A DNA stretch of 64,000 nt from Collinsella sp. AF02-46-1 (GCF_003465825.1 NZ_QSBV01000012.1:22618-86617); one strand, 5' to 3'; positions 18,137 to 27,215 are shown, counted from the stretch's first letter. Numbers and translations are program-made. The notes: a model not told the origin generated them from the letters alone.

Positions 18137-19075
18137 ATGCCGACGTCGTTGACCGAACTTTTTTCGCCCGCCTGCCATTTGTGTCCCCGCCGTTGCGGTG
18201 CGGCGCGCGATGAGGGCGTGCGCGGCGTATGCGGTGCTAACGACACGCTCAGGGTGGCCCGCGCGGCGCTTCATATGTGGGAGGAGCCGCCTATCTCGGG
18301 CGAGGCCGGTTCGGGCACGATCTTCTTTAGCGGCTGCTCGCTTAAATGTATCTACTGCCAGAACCACGAGATCTCGACCGGCAATTTTGGCCTTGAGATT
18401 TCGCCTGAGCGTCTGGTCGAGATTATGCTGGAACTGCAGGACCAGGGAGCCAACAACATCAACCTGGTGACTGCGACGCATTATGCTCACCTGCTGCCGG
18501 CCGCGATTGCCGCAGCGAGGGAGCGCGGGCTGGACATCCCGATCGTTTACAACACGAGCGGCTATGAGCGGGCGAGTGCCGTAGCTGCCCTGGGTGACCT
18601 GGTCGATGTGTGGCTCACCGACTTTAAATATGCCGATGCCGGGCTTGCGCAGTCGCTTTCTCATATTAAGGATTACCCGCGCGTGGCCGTGTCGGGCCTG
18701 GCACAGATGGCGTGCGAGATCGAGCGCCGCGGGGGAGAGCTGGTGGACGAGGACGGGCTCATGAAGCGCGGTATCATCGTGCGCCACCTGGTGCTGCCGG
18801 GGCATGCGGACGATTCGTGCCGCGTGCTGGACCTGGTGTGGCAGACGGTGGGCGACGTGCCGATTTCGGTTATGAACCAGTACACGCCCAATGCACTCAT
18901 GCGCGAGCAGGGCGGCGAGTTGGCCCGTGCCGTAACGCGCGAGGAGTACGAGCAGGTGCTCGACCATGCCGACGACCTGGGCTTTACGACGATGTTTTGG
19001 CAAGAGGGCGGCGCGGTAGACGAGAGCTTTACCCCGGCGTTTGACACCACCGGTGTTCTTACCAGCGCAAAGTAG
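18137..19075 (+). CDS. radical SAM protein, PflA-like (COG1313 type)
   Basis: 312 residues; the ATG at 18137 is chosen over an in-frame TTG at 18122 because GGAG lies nine bases before it. The radical SAM cluster motif C-x3-C-x2-C is at Cys67, Cys71 and Cys74 (GCSLKCIYCQNHEIS). A second cysteine set (Cys13, 16, 20 and 32) precedes it and may bind another metal. Related proteins are annotated as pyruvate formate-lyase activating-like, but no glycyl radical enzyme gene lies next to it, so the target is unknown. Confidence 0.85.
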   Translation: MPTSLTELFSPACHLCPRRCGAARDEGVRGVCGANDTLRVARAALHMWEEPPISGEAGSGTIFFSGCSLKCIYCQNHEISTGNFGLEISPERLVEIMLELQDQGANNINLVTATHYAHLLPAAIAAARERGLDIPIVYNTSGYERASAVAALGDLVDVWLTDFKYADAGLAQSLSHIKDYPRVAVSGLAQMACEIERRGGELVDEDGLMKRGIIVRHLVLPGHADDSCRVLDLVWQTVGDVPISVMNQYTPNALMREQGGELARAVTREEYEQVLDHADDLGFTTMFWQEGGAVDESFTPAFDTTGVLTSAK

Positions 19076-19082
19076 CTCTGCT

Positions 19083-19190
19083 GAGTAGTCTTTTTGGGAC
19101 GGGGCTTTTTTAGCCCCAGCAGAGAGCGCACACGTTTTGGCCGATTAACGGCAGGGGCAGCTAAAAAGCCCCGTCCCAAAAAGACTACTC
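19083..19190. repeat. palindromic intergenic element with 31-bp arms
   Basis: The left arm starts gagtagtctttttgggacgg and continues to 19113; the right arm (19160-19190) is its complement with a single-base indel. The 46-bp interior is non-coding. It starts eight bases after the radical SAM stop. A partial third arm (agctaaaatagccccgcccc and onward) lies near 19220-19248. The outer gagtag-(a/t)-cttttt block is shared with the element at 8080. Confidence 0.7.
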
Positions 19191-19302
19191 TCGGCAGGGG
19201 TCGAGCCGGCATCTGAAAGTAGCTAAAATAGCCCCGCCCCAAAAAGACTGGTTATTGGGCGTTGACAGTTGGCGAGCCGTAGGTAAAATATCGACTTGTC
19301 CT

Positions 19303-19375
19303 GGGGACGTAGCTCAGTTGGGAGAGCGCTGCCGTCGCATGGCAGAGGCCGAGGGTTCGACTCCCTTCGTCTCCA
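19303..19375 (+). tRNA. tRNA-Ala (anticodon CGC)
   Basis: A complete cloverleaf. The acceptor stem GGGGACG/CGTCTCC contains the alanine identity pair G3-U70. D arm GCTC/GAGC, anticodon stem CTGCC/GGCAG with loop GTCGCAT giving CGC, and T arm with GGTTCGACT. The 3' CCA is not encoded. Confidence 0.95.
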
Positions 19376-19390
19376 CCCTTGGATTTGATA

Positions 19391-19421
19391 AGCCGCTGAC
19401 ATTGTGTCGGCGGCTTTTTTT
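19391..19421 (+). terminator. terminator of tRNA-Ala
   Basis: An 11-bp stem agccgctgaca/tgtcggcggct with a three-base loop, followed by seven Ts. Confidence 0.85.
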
Positions 19422-19439
19422 AAAAGAAAGGGCTGTACC

Positions 19440-19892
19440 ATGGCCGAGCTTGAGTCCCAACCATTGTCCGACGAGGAGCGCGCTGAGTTGGAAGAGCTCC
19501 GCGCTGAGAAGGCACGCCGCGAGGCTCGGGAAGAGGCCCGTCGCGAGCGTGAGGAGCTGGCTGCCCTGCGTGCCGAGCGTGCGAAGGCCGAGGAGGTCGC
19601 CGCGAACGCCGCACCCGCACCGGCGCCCGCGCCCAAGCCCGCTGCCGCGAAGCCTGCACCTGCCGCGCCCAAACCTCAGCCTAAAAAGGCCGCTCGTTCC
19701 AAGTCCGTCGAGCCCAAGCCGAGCCGTGACGAGATGACCTTTGCCCAGCGCATGGTTACCTCCAAGGAGCCTACGGGCGAGAACGAGATCCCTGGCATGG
19801 CGCCGGCTCAAAAAATCATCATTGTCCTTGCCCTCATCGCGTTTGTCATCTTTATGGGCTACACGATCCTGACCAGCATGGGCCTGCTCTAA
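19440..19892 (+). CDS. tail-anchored coiled-coil membrane protein, function unknown
   Basis: 150 residues, ATG at 19440 after aaagaaaggg. Residues 1-60 are an uninterrupted charged helix rich in Glu, Arg and Ala (coiled-coil type). Residues 60-95 form an Ala-Pro-Lys linker, residues 100-122 a short conserved-looking segment (MTFAQRMVTSKEPTGENEIPG), and residues 124-145 one hydrophobic segment at the very C-terminus. No signal peptide. The topology suggests a cytoplasmic coiled coil anchored by its tail. It lies between the tRNA and pncB. I do not recognise a named family. Confidence 0.7.
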   Translation: MAELESQPLSDEERAELEELRAEKARREAREEARREREELAALRAERAKAEEVAANAAPAPAPAPKPAAAKPAPAAPKPQPKKAARSKSVEPKPSRDEMTFAQRMVTSKEPTGENEIPGMAPAQKIIIVLALIAFVIFMGYTILTSMGLL

Positions 19893-19976
19893 CCGATTTA
19901 CATCGGGCGTCATGTCCGAACACTCTGCCCTTGTCCAACCCTCAACCTCTGCACAACGCATCCGAAAGGTCGCCCC

Positions 19977-21482
19977 ATGGCTTTGACCGATATCTCTCAT
20001 CCCACCGACATCGCAATGCTTACCGATCTGTACGAGCTCACTATGGCCCAGGGCCTGTGGGAGAGCGGCAAGGCCAATGAGCAGGGTTGTTTTACCGCGT
20101 TTTACCGCGACCATCCCTTTGGTAGCGCCTATGCCGTCATGTGCGGTACCGCCGAGCTGCCCGAGCTGGTCGAGAACCTGCGCTTTACGCCCGAGGACAT
20201 CGACTACCTCGCCTCGCTCCAGGCCCCGGCCGGCGGCGCGATGTTCAAGCCTGAATTCCTCGACTACCTGCGCGATTTTCGTGCGCATGTAAACATCGAC
20301 GCCGTCCCCGAGGGCGAGCTCGTCTTTCCGCGTGAGCCCATGGTGCGCGTTACCGGCCCCGCGCTGGAGTGCCAGCTGCTCGAGACGGCGCTGCTCAACA
20401 TCGTCGGCTTCCAGACGCTTGTCGCCACCAAGACGGCGCGCGTGGTGCTGGCGGCGGACGGCCGTCCCGTGGCCGAGTTTGGCCTGCGCCGCGCCCAGGG
20501 TCCCGATGGCGGCCTGGCCGTCGCGCGCGCGAGCTACGTTGCCGGCTGTTCCTCTACGTCCAATGTGCTCGCCGGCCGCCGCTACGGTATTCCCGTCTTT
20601 GGCACGCATGCGCACAGCTGGGTGATGAGCTTCGATTCCGAGCTCGAGGCCTTCCGTGCCTTTGCCAAGTCGAGCCCCAAGAACTGTACGCTGCTCATCG
20701 ACACCTACGATGTGCGCGAGGGCTGCGAGCATGCCATTACGGTTGCCAAGGAGATGGAGGCGGTGGGCGAGCGCCTGTCGGCTATTCGCATCGACTCGGG
20801 CGACCTCGCCAAGCTCTCCAAATATGTGCGTGGCCGTTTTGATGCCGAGGGCCTGCCCTATGTAGGGATCTCGGTTTCCAACGATCTGGACGAGTACACG
20901 ATTCAGTCGCTGCTCGATCAGGGTGCGCCCATCGATAGCTTTGGTGTGGGTACCAAGCTCGCGACCTGCTACGACCAGCCGGCGCTTGGCGGTGTGTATA
21001 AGCTTTCCGCCCGCCGTGCGAGCGAGACGGATCCGTGGACGCCGGTGGTTAAGCTCTCCGAGCAGCCCTACAAGCGCACGATCCCGGGTGTGCAGCGCGT
21101 GCGCCGTTATTACGACGGCTTTGGCGGCCCGATCTGCGACATGATCTATGACGAGGATCATCTGTCTGGGGAGGGCGCCGCGCGCGGTAATACCCTCGTG
21201 GCCGTGAACGATGCTGCGCTGGTGACCGATGTGTCCGAGCTCGAGTATCGCGAGCTGCTGGCGCCGATCGTGCGCGATGGCAGCGCCGTTGCCCCGCGCG
21301 AGAGCATTGAGGACGCACGCGAGCGTTGCACCTGGGCACTGGACCATCTGGATCCGGTCTACAAGCGCTTCCTGTACCCGCAGACTTATGTGGTGGGCAT
21401 GGAGCAGGGCTTGGCACAGGTGCGCGACGAGCTTGTGCGCAAGAACATGGCCGCGGCTTCTGCCTTTCCCTGGGCTCACTAA
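19977..21482 (+). CDS. pncB: nicotinate phosphoribosyltransferase
   Basis: 501 residues, start ATG after gaaaggtcg. Converts nicotinate and PRPP to nicotinate mononucleotide in NAD salvage (Preiss-Handler pathway). Landmarks: LTDLYELTMAQG at residues 15-26, the GTHAHSWVMSF stretch with the histidine phosphorylated in the family (near 210), IRIDSGDLAKLS near 265 and FGVGTKLATC near 322. It is the long bacterial type of about 500 residues. Probably transcribed alone or with the upstream membrane protein, 84 bp away. Confidence 0.93.
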   Translation: MALTDISHPTDIAMLTDLYELTMAQGLWESGKANEQGCFTAFYRDHPFGSAYAVMCGTAELPELVENLRFTPEDIDYLASLQAPAGGAMFKPEFLDYLRDFRAHVNIDAVPEGELVFPREPMVRVTGPALECQLLETALLNIVGFQTLVATKTARVVLAADGRPVAEFGLRRAQGPDGGLAVARASYVAGCSSTSNVLAGRRYGIPVFGTHAHSWVMSFDSELEAFRAFAKSSPKNCTLLIDTYDVREGCEHAITVAKEMEAVGERLSAIRIDSGDLAKLSKYVRGRFDAEGLPYVGISVSNDLDEYTIQSLLDQGAPIDSFGVGTKLATCYDQPALGGVYKLSARRASETDPWTPVVKLSEQPYKRTIPGVQRVRRYYDGFGGPICDMIYDEDHLSGEGAARGNTLVAVNDAALVTDVSELEYRELLAPIVRDGSAVAPRESIEDARERCTWALDHLDPVYKRFLYPQTYVVGMEQGLAQVRDELVRKNMAAASAFPWAH

Positions 21483-21561
21483 TTCCTTGGGCGGTAGGGG
21501 CGAGTCACGCTTCCTTGGCCGCCAGCTCGGCCGTTCGCTGAACAGTTGATTGGTTTGACGT

Positions 21562-22689
21562 ATGACGACTTCTTATAAAACGATGGTGGTAAAGATCGGT
21601 TCGTCCACGGTGGTGGGCGCCGACGGCAAGGTCAACCGCGCCTTTATCGGCGGGCTTGCCGACCAGGCCGCAGCGCTGCGCGAGCTTGGCTGGCGCCTGA
21701 TCGTGGTGAGCTCGGGCGCCATTGCCTGCGGCTATCCCGTGCTGGGCTTCGACCGTAAGCCGGTCGGCGACCTGCCGAGCCTGCAGGCCTGCGCCTCGGC
21801 CGGTCAGTGCATCATCTCGTCGGCCTACGACGAGGAGTTCCATGCGCGCGACCTGCTCACCTCGCTCGTGTTGCTCACGCGTCACGACACGGCGCGCCGC
21901 ACGTCCTACCTGCACGCGCGCGACGCCCTGCTTCGCCTGGTGGAGCTCGGCGTGGTGCCGGTCGTCAACGAGAACGATACCGTCACCGTCGATGAGATCA
22001 AGTTTGGCGACAACGACACGCTGGCGGCGCTTGTGAGCTGCCTGGTTTCTGCCGATCTGTGCGTGACGCTCTCGGACATCGATGGCCTCTACACCGCCAA
22101 TCCGCATGAGGATCCGACGGCCGAGTTTATCCCGGTCGTGCATAAGATCGATGCCAAGATTATCGCCTCGGCGGGCGATTCTTCCACATCGGTGGGTACG
22201 GGCGGCATGATCACCAAGATTCGCGCGAGCCGCATTCTCATGACGGCGGGCATTCAAAGCGTGATTTGCTCGGGCGAGGAGCCCGATGCGCTCGTGCGTC
22301 TGGCCCGCGGCGAGAGCGTGGGTACGCTGTTCGATCCGCCGGCGGAGCGCCTGGACATTGCGCCGCGCAAGTTGTGGATTGCACTGGGCGACAAGGCGCA
22401 CGGCTCGGTGACGGTCGATGACGGCGCCGCGAAGGCGCTGGTCAGCCGCGGATCGTCGCTGCTCGCGGTGGGTATTCGCGAGGTCGATGGCCAGTTTGCC
22501 GAGGGCGATGTGCTCGACGTGTGCGACCCGAGCGGCATGGTTGTCGCCCGTGGTATCGCCGAGGCCGATTCGGACGTGCTGGAGCTTGCCGCCGGCCGCC
22601 GCCAGGACCAGATTGCCAGCAACCGCCTGCTCGCAGACCTGGCCGAGAAGCCCGCGATCCATAGGGACAACTTGATAGTGTTTGCATAA
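21562..22689 (+). CDS. proB: glutamate 5-kinase with PUA domain
   Basis: 375 residues. Phosphorylates glutamate at the start of proline synthesis. An amino acid kinase domain (VVKIGSSTVVG at residues 9-19, NENDTVTVDE near 138, TGGMITKI near 213) is followed by a C-terminal PUA domain from about residue 275. No clear ribosome-binding site precedes the ATG. A terminator follows directly, so proB is not cotranscribed with proA, which lies 1.6 kb on beyond an opposite-strand gene. Feedback inhibition by proline is usual in the family. Confidence 0.94.
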   Translation: MTTSYKTMVVKIGSSTVVGADGKVNRAFIGGLADQAAALRELGWRLIVVSSGAIACGYPVLGFDRKPVGDLPSLQACASAGQCIISSAYDEEFHARDLLTSLVLLTRHDTARRTSYLHARDALLRLVELGVVPVVNENDTVTVDEIKFGDNDTLAALVSCLVSADLCVTLSDIDGLYTANPHEDPTAEFIPVVHKIDAKIIASAGDSSTSVGTGGMITKIRASRILMTAGIQSVICSGEEPDALVRLARGESVGTLFDPPAERLDIAPRKLWIALGDKAHGSVTVDDGAAKALVSRGSSLLAVGIREVDGQFAEGDVLDVCDPSGMVVARGIAEADSDVLELAAGRRQDQIASNRLLADLAEKPAIHRDNLIVFA

Positions 22690-22690
22690 A

Positions 22691-22740
22691 GAGAGGCAGC
22701 GCTGCGGCTCGTTTTGCCAGCAGTGCTGCCTCTCCTTTTC
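22691..22740 (+). terminator. terminator of proB
   Basis: A 14-bp stem gagaggcagcgctg/cagtgctgcctctc with one G-T pair, followed by cttttcc. Confidence 0.7.
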
Positions 22741-22787
22741 CGGCACTTGGGGACGTTCCTTATGTGCCGGCACTTTGGGACACTCCT
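22741..22787. repeat. GGGGACGTTCC palindromic repeat, copy 2
   Basis: A near-identical copy of the left two thirds of the repeat at 9933-9991 (cggcacttggggacgttcct then tatgtgccggcactttggga). It lies between the convergent proB and peptidase genes. Confidence 0.65.
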
Positions 22788-22790
22788 TTG

Positions 22791-24209
22791 CTAGAAGATC
22801 TGGCGCAGGTCTCCGCGGTTGAGGGCTTCGTCGAAGAGGTGCTTGAACACCACGCTGCCGTGCAAGCCGTCGTGCTCGAACTCGTTGGTCACCCAGGCAT
22901 GCGAGTTGCCCACGCGGCTGAGCGTATCGAGCTGCATGCCCGAGTCCACGTACATGTCATCGAAGTACACCGCGGCCTGCAGGGGCACCTCGTTGCACGC
23001 CAGGCGCTGCGGGTCATAGATCTTGTCCCAGCTGGTGTCTTCCATAAGCAGATCCATCGCCGGCTTGAAGGGCTTAAGTTCGGGCATCTGCTCAAACATC
23101 CACGGGAACATGGCCTCGCCGGTAAACATGAGCGGTCGCGTGAGCGTGTCGAACTCGGCACGATGGGCCTTCTCTTCTGCCGCGGCCCAGCGAATGGGCA
23201 TGGTGTCGCCGTCGGCGTAGATGAACTCCTGAAGCGTCCAGTACAGCGGATTCGTGCGCGTGTTGGTGCGCTCGAAGGCGCGCATCAAAAAGCTGTCAGA
23301 TACCGAGGCGCCGCAGGCCAGCGTGCCGTCGCCGTCAACAAAAGCATGATCGATAATCCAATGCATGCGCTCAAAGCTCGGCTTCATGCCAAAGTCGCTG
23401 CCCATGAGCTGCAGGCGTTCGACCGTCATCGGCGAGCCGTCGGGTAGCACGGGCTTTTGCTCCTCGAGGGCATCTGCCAGGGCCGCCACGCGCTCGACGT
23501 CGGCGGGGTAGCGGTTGTAATACTGCTGCGTCTTGGCAGCCATGCGCGGGAAGGTGTGCGCGTAGACCTCGCTTGCGCTCGCCGGTACGTGGGGGATGCC
23601 GCCGCAGGTAAAGCTTGCCGCCACGCCCTCGGGGAAGAGCGACAGGTAGCTCAGCGTCAAAAAGCCGCCGTAGCTCTGCCCGAGCGTGACCCAGGGCCTG
23701 CCGCCAAAGCCCACCAGGCGCAGGTACTCAAAATCGCGCACGATGGAGCTGGCGAGGTGGCGCTTGAGGAAGTCCGCCTGCGAGCGGGCAGCATCGGAGC
23801 CGGCCGCCTCGGCGCGCTCGCCCAGTGCGGCAATCGTGCGCCCGTCTACACAGCTGCTGCGCCCGGTACCGCGCTGGTCGGGCAGCACGACGCGGAAATG
23901 CTTGACGGCCTCTTCGATCCAGCCATCGCTTGTGGGCGACAGCGGACGCGGGCTCTCGCCACCGGGGCCACCCTGCAAAAAGAGAAGGAGCGGCAGGTCG
24001 TCGTTGATGCGGTCGGGTGCGCAAACCACGCGGTAGAAGAGCTTGATGCTCTCGGGCGCACCGGCGATGGGTGTCGGTATAGCGCCGCGGCGCATGGTGC
24101 TGCCGACGGCCAGGAGCATCGGCTCCAGGCCGCGCCAGTCGAGGGGGACGTCGATGCTGTGGTCCTCGACATACAGGCCGGGGACGTGGTACGAAGTGAT
24201 GAGGGCCAT
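22791..24209 (-). CDS. alpha/beta-hydrolase, S33 prolyl aminopeptidase-like
   Basis: 472 residues from the ATG at 24209 (GGAAG eight bases upstream). The family blocks are in order: the oxyanion-hole GGPGGESPRPL near residue 75, DQRGTGRSS near 105, the nucleophile elbow GQSYGG near 175, and a candidate catalytic histidine near the C-terminus (GNSHAW or the following EHDGLHG). S33 peptidases release N-terminal proline or other residues from peptides. The gene sits antisense between proB and proA, which hints at proline salvage but proves nothing. No signal peptide, so probably cytoplasmic. Confidence 0.82.
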   Translation of the reverse strand: MALITSYHVPGLYVEDHSIDVPLDWRGLEPMLLAVGSTMRRGAIPTPIAGAPESIKLFYRVVCAPDRINDDLPLLLFLQGGPGGESPRPLSPTSDGWIEEAVKHFRVVLPDQRGTGRSSCVDGRTIAALGERAEAAGSDAARSQADFLKRHLASSIVRDFEYLRLVGFGGRPWVTLGQSYGGFLTLSYLSLFPEGVAASFTCGGIPHVPASASEVYAHTFPRMAAKTQQYYNRYPADVERVAALADALEEQKPVLPDGSPMTVERLQLMGSDFGMKPSFERMHWIIDHAFVDGDGTLACGASVSDSFLMRAFERTNTRTNPLYWTLQEFIYADGDTMPIRWAAAEEKAHRAEFDTLTRPLMFTGEAMFPWMFEQMPELKPFKPAMDLLMEDTSWDKIYDPQRLACNEVPLQAAVYFDDMYVDSGMQLDTLSRVGNSHAWVTNEFEHDGLHGSVVFKHLFDEALNRGDLRQIF

Positions 24210-24321
24210 GTGAGTCTTCCGTTCGTTGCGGTGTTTCGGGTTGACCAATTCTACCGCCGCGGGCGAGGCCATGCGCAAATCGGCTACCATGGTTGCAAAC
24301 TTCTAGGAGAAAGGGCCGCCC

Positions 24322-25608
24322 ATGTCGGTCGATATAGCCACGTATGTCCACGATCTTGCCGTTGCCGCCAAGGCAGCGTCGGCCTCGCTTGCCACGGCGA
24401 GCGATGAACAGCGCCAGGAGGCCGTGCGCGCCATGGCCGCGGCGCTGCGCGACGGCGTCGACTCCATCGTCGCCGCCAACGAGCTCGATATGTCCGCTGC
24501 GCGCGATGCGGGTACCTCGGCCGGACTGCTCGATCGTCTGCTGCTGACGCCCGAGCGCGTCGAGGGCATGGCCGCCGGCCTGGAAAAGCTCGCCGAGCTG
24601 CCCGATCCCGTGGGCCGCGTGCTCGACCACCGCGTGCTTGCAAGCGGCGTGGACCTGACCCGTGTGAGTGTGCCGCTGGGCCTGGTCGCCATGGTTTACG
24701 AGGCGCGTCCCAACGTGACGGCCGACGCCGCGGGCATCTGCATCCGTACCGGCAACGCCTGCATTCTGCGCGGCGGCTCGCTGGCCTATCACTCGTGTGC
24801 CATGATTTCTGAGCTGCTGGCCGATGCGCTCGAGGCCAAGGGCTTCCCGCGCGAGGCCGTGTCGATGATCGAGTCCACCGACCGCGAGGCCACTGGCGAG
24901 CTCATGAAGCTCCGCGGTGTTGTCGACGTACTCATTCCGCGCGGCGGTGCAGGCCTGATCCAGCGCTGCGTGCGCGAGTCGCTCGTTCCGGTGATCGAGA
25001 CGGGCACGGGTAACTGCCACATCTACGTGCATGAATCCGCCGACTTCGATAAAGCGCTCAATATTATCGTCAACGCTAAGACGCAGCGCGTGGGCGTGTG
25101 CAATGCCGCCGAGTCGCTGCTGGTCGACCGTGCCGTGGCCGATGCGTTTTTGCCTGCGGTCGTGGCCGTGCTGCATGACCACGGCGTGCTCATTCACGGC
25201 GACGAGGCCACGTGCGCCGCATGCGCCGACACCGGGCTTGCCGAGGGCGATGACTACGTTGCCGCGACTGAGGAGGACTGGGGTCGCGAGTATCTGGCGC
25301 TCGAGATGAGCGTGAAGGTCGTGGCGAACGAGGACGAGGCCATCGCGCACATCAACCGCTACGGCACGATGCACTCCGAGGCCATCGTTGCAGAGGACAC
25401 GGATGCTTGCGAGCGCTTCCTGGACGAGGTCGATGCCTCGGCCGTGTATGCCAACGCCAGCACGCGCTTTACCGACGGCGGCGAGTTTGGCCTGGGCGCC
25501 GAGATTGGCATCTCGACCCAAAAGCTCCACGCCCGCGGCCCCTTTGCCGCCGAGGCCCTCACCACCTACAAATACAAGCTCCGCGGCACCGGCCAGGTCC
25601 GCCCCTAA
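24322..25608 (+). CDS. proA: gamma-glutamyl phosphate reductase
   Basis: 428 residues, full length, ATG after taggagaaagg. Reduces glutamyl-5-phosphate with NADPH to the semialdehyde, the second step of proline synthesis. An aldehyde dehydrogenase-fold enzyme: VYEARPNVTADAA near residue 127, and the catalytic cysteine in TQRVGVCNAAE near 259. Separated from proB by the antisense peptidase; divergent from it with a 112-bp shared promoter region. Followed by a CCACAAAGG palindrome. Confidence 0.95.
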   Translation: MSVDIATYVHDLAVAAKAASASLATASDEQRQEAVRAMAAALRDGVDSIVAANELDMSAARDAGTSAGLLDRLLLTPERVEGMAAGLEKLAELPDPVGRVLDHRVLASGVDLTRVSVPLGLVAMVYEARPNVTADAAGICIRTGNACILRGGSLAYHSCAMISELLADALEAKGFPREAVSMIESTDREATGELMKLRGVVDVLIPRGGAGLIQRCVRESLVPVIETGTGNCHIYVHESADFDKALNIIVNAKTQRVGVCNAAESLLVDRAVADAFLPAVVAVLHDHGVLIHGDEATCAACADTGLAEGDDYVAATEEDWGREYLALEMSVKVVANEDEAIAHINRYGTMHSEAIVAEDTDACERFLDEVDASAVYANASTRFTDGGEFGLGAEIGISTQKLHARGPFAAEALTTYKYKLRGTGQVRP

Positions 25609-25622
25609 ACCTGTTGCAAACG

Positions 25623-25664
25623 AAAAACCACCACAAAGGCGCCTGTCTCCTTTGTGGTGGTTTT
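25623..25664. repeat. CCACAAAGG palindrome (copy 5)
   Basis: aaaaaccaccacaaagg and cctttgtggtggtttt around a cgcctgtct loop. It lies between the convergent proA and HD-domain genes, with T runs on both strands, so it can terminate both. Confidence 0.75.
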
Positions 25665-25679
25665 AGGTGGCGTGGGCGG

Positions 25680-26279
25680 TTAGGCCTGGAAGGTATCGCG
25701 ATCGGGCGCGAAGGATTGCATGGCCGCGATGGTACGGTCGAAGAGCTCGGGAAGCTCCCAGCCCAGCATCTCGGCGCCCTGCGAAATCACGTCGCGTGAG
25801 CAGCCGGCGGCAAAGCGCTTATCCTTGAACTTTTTCTTGAGCGACTTGGTCGTAAAGTCCATGACGCTTTTGCTCGGACGCATGATCACGGCAGCACCGA
25901 TTAGACCGGTGAGTTCGTCGCAGGCAAACAGGATCTTCTCCATCTGCAGCTCGGGCTTGGGTAGCGAAGAGTTGAAGTCGGACGTATGCGTCTGAATTGC
26001 GCGGATGAGCTCGGGCGATGCGCCCTCGTCCTCGAGGATCTCGGCCGCATAGATGGTGTGGTTCATGGGGTCATCCTCATGCTCCTCCCAATCCAGGTCG
26101 TGCAGCAGGCCGACGATGCCCCAAAACTCCTCGTTCTCGGGGTCGAACTCGCGCGCAAAGTAGCGCATGGTGCCCTCGACCGTCTCGCCATGGGTGATGT
26201 GGAACGGGTCCTTGTTGTGCTCGTTGAGCAGTTCGAACGCGCGGTCGCGGGTGATTCCGGCGGTAAGCGGCTCTGCCAT
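25680..26279 (-). CDS. HD domain hydrolase
   Basis: 199 residues. The metal-binding HD motif is in GLLHDLDWE (near residue 59), with further likely ligands His29 (ITHGET), the MNHTIYAAE histidine near 73 and an Asp in ACDELTG near 120. Proteins of this size and pattern are usually annotated as HDIG-type or YedJ-like phosphohydrolases with unknown nucleotide substrates. Convergent with proA. The carD gene lies upstream on the same strand beyond a palindrome that probably isolates it. Confidence 0.75.
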   Translation of the reverse strand: MAEPLTAGITRDRAFELLNEHNKDPFHITHGETVEGTMRYFAREFDPENEEFWGIVGLLHDLDWEEHEDDPMNHTIYAAEILEDEGASPELIRAIQTHTSDFNSSLPKPELQMEKILFACDELTGLIGAAVIMRPSKSVMDFTTKSLKKKFKDKRFAAGCSRDVISQGAEMLGWELPELFDRTIAAMQSFAPDRDTFQA

Positions 26280-26333
26280 AAGAGACTCCTTGTGCTCGTG
26301 GGTATCGCTAAGAATGAATACTACTGGAACAAG

Positions 26334-26375
26334 AAAACCACCACAAAGGTGCCTGTCCCCTTTGTGGTGGTTTTT
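26334..26375. repeat. CCACAAAGG palindrome (copy 6)
   Basis: aaaaccaccacaaagg and cctttgtggtggttttt around tgcctgtccc. It lies 13 bp past the carD stop, with A and T flanks usable as a terminator on either strand. Confidence 0.75.
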
Positions 26376-26387
26376 GGCGCGGATGGG

Positions 26388-26873
26388 TTAGTTGAGGGCG
26401 GCTTGGGCTAGGCGAGCTTCGGCGTCCTCCTCGGTGACGCCCAAGGCCACGGCGAACTCCTCGATGGAACGACGCTTGGCCTCCTTGAGTACGCGCATGT
26501 AGTAGGAGCTGGGCTTTTTATCAGCTTCCTCGGCCTGGCGAATGCGGTGCATCATGGTTTTTGCCACACGGACTGTCTCGGGTGCACCTAGCTTAAGCTG
26601 CTGCTTAAAGTGCGTTTCCTCAAGCGAGCTGTTGCGCTCGGTAAAGGTGTCGCATTCCAGCTCGTCGTAGTGGCTCAGCAGGTGCTCGGCATCCTGTTGA
26701 GAGATGGCGGCATGTAGACGGTCGGCCTGCGCCACGGGGTACATGAGAATCGTCTGCGCATGCCCCTGCTTGGTCTCGAGCAGCAGCATGGGCTGCGGCG
26801 TGTCGTCCCTAAAACCGACGACGGTGCAGACTCCCTGACCCGGATGAATGACGTGTTGACCGATTGAGAACAT
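26388..26873 (-). CDS. carD: CarD family transcriptional regulator
   Basis: 161 residues, ATG after ttggaggtagc. The N-terminal RNA polymerase-interacting domain (FSIGQHVIHPGQGVCTVVG at residues 2-20) is joined to a helical C-terminal DNA-binding domain of about 85 residues. CarD binds the beta subunit and stabilises open promoter complexes, notably at rRNA promoters in actinobacteria. The tryptophan that mycobacterial CarD inserts at the upstream edge of the bubble is not evident. The length matches the family. Own promoter region upstream, shared with argS divergently. Confidence 0.85.
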   Translation of the reverse strand: MFSIGQHVIHPGQGVCTVVGFRDDTPQPMLLLETKQGHAQTILMYPVAQADRLHAAISQQDAEHLLSHYDELECDTFTERNSSLEETHFKQQLKLGAPETVRVAKTMMHRIRQAEEADKKPSSYYMRVLKEAKRRSIEEFAVALGVTEEDAEARLAQAALN

Positions 26874-27215
26874 GCTACCTCCAACTTATACGAATTTGCG
26901 TATGTCTAGAATACCACGCTGACGTGCGGAAACCCTTACTTTATGCAGGAAAAGCACACAATTCTGATAGGTAAGAGTATTCGATAACAGACGCAGCTCA
27001 TTCACACCTTTATGCATTTTCAACGCCTGCATAATCTGCAGGCAGACCGGCATCTTTGAGTGACTCCATGCAAGCTGTAGTCATTTTTGTGCATATGCAA
27101 TATCTATTAGCTTTACCCTGCGACAGTGCCCGTCGCTTGTGATAGAGTGCTACAAACTCTGGCTTTTGCCCTACGAGTGACCAAGAGCTCGGGGGCTTTA
27201 ACACAAGGAGGATCT
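26874..27215. promoter_or_regulatory. divergent control region of carD and argS
   Basis: About 340 bp without a gene, clearly more AT-rich than its surroundings. It contains the palindromes cctgca-taatc-tgcagg and tgcatatgca plus other TGCAT words, spaced over about 90 bp. A plausible argS promoter lies near 27112-27146 (tttacc, then gatagag). The TGCAT words could be binding sites; I could not match them to a known box. Confidence 0.35.

Noticed and set aside
11871..26375. CCACAAAGG palindromes as a CRISPR-like array
   Set aside because: Copies are scattered singly between genes, with no regular spacers and no cas genes.
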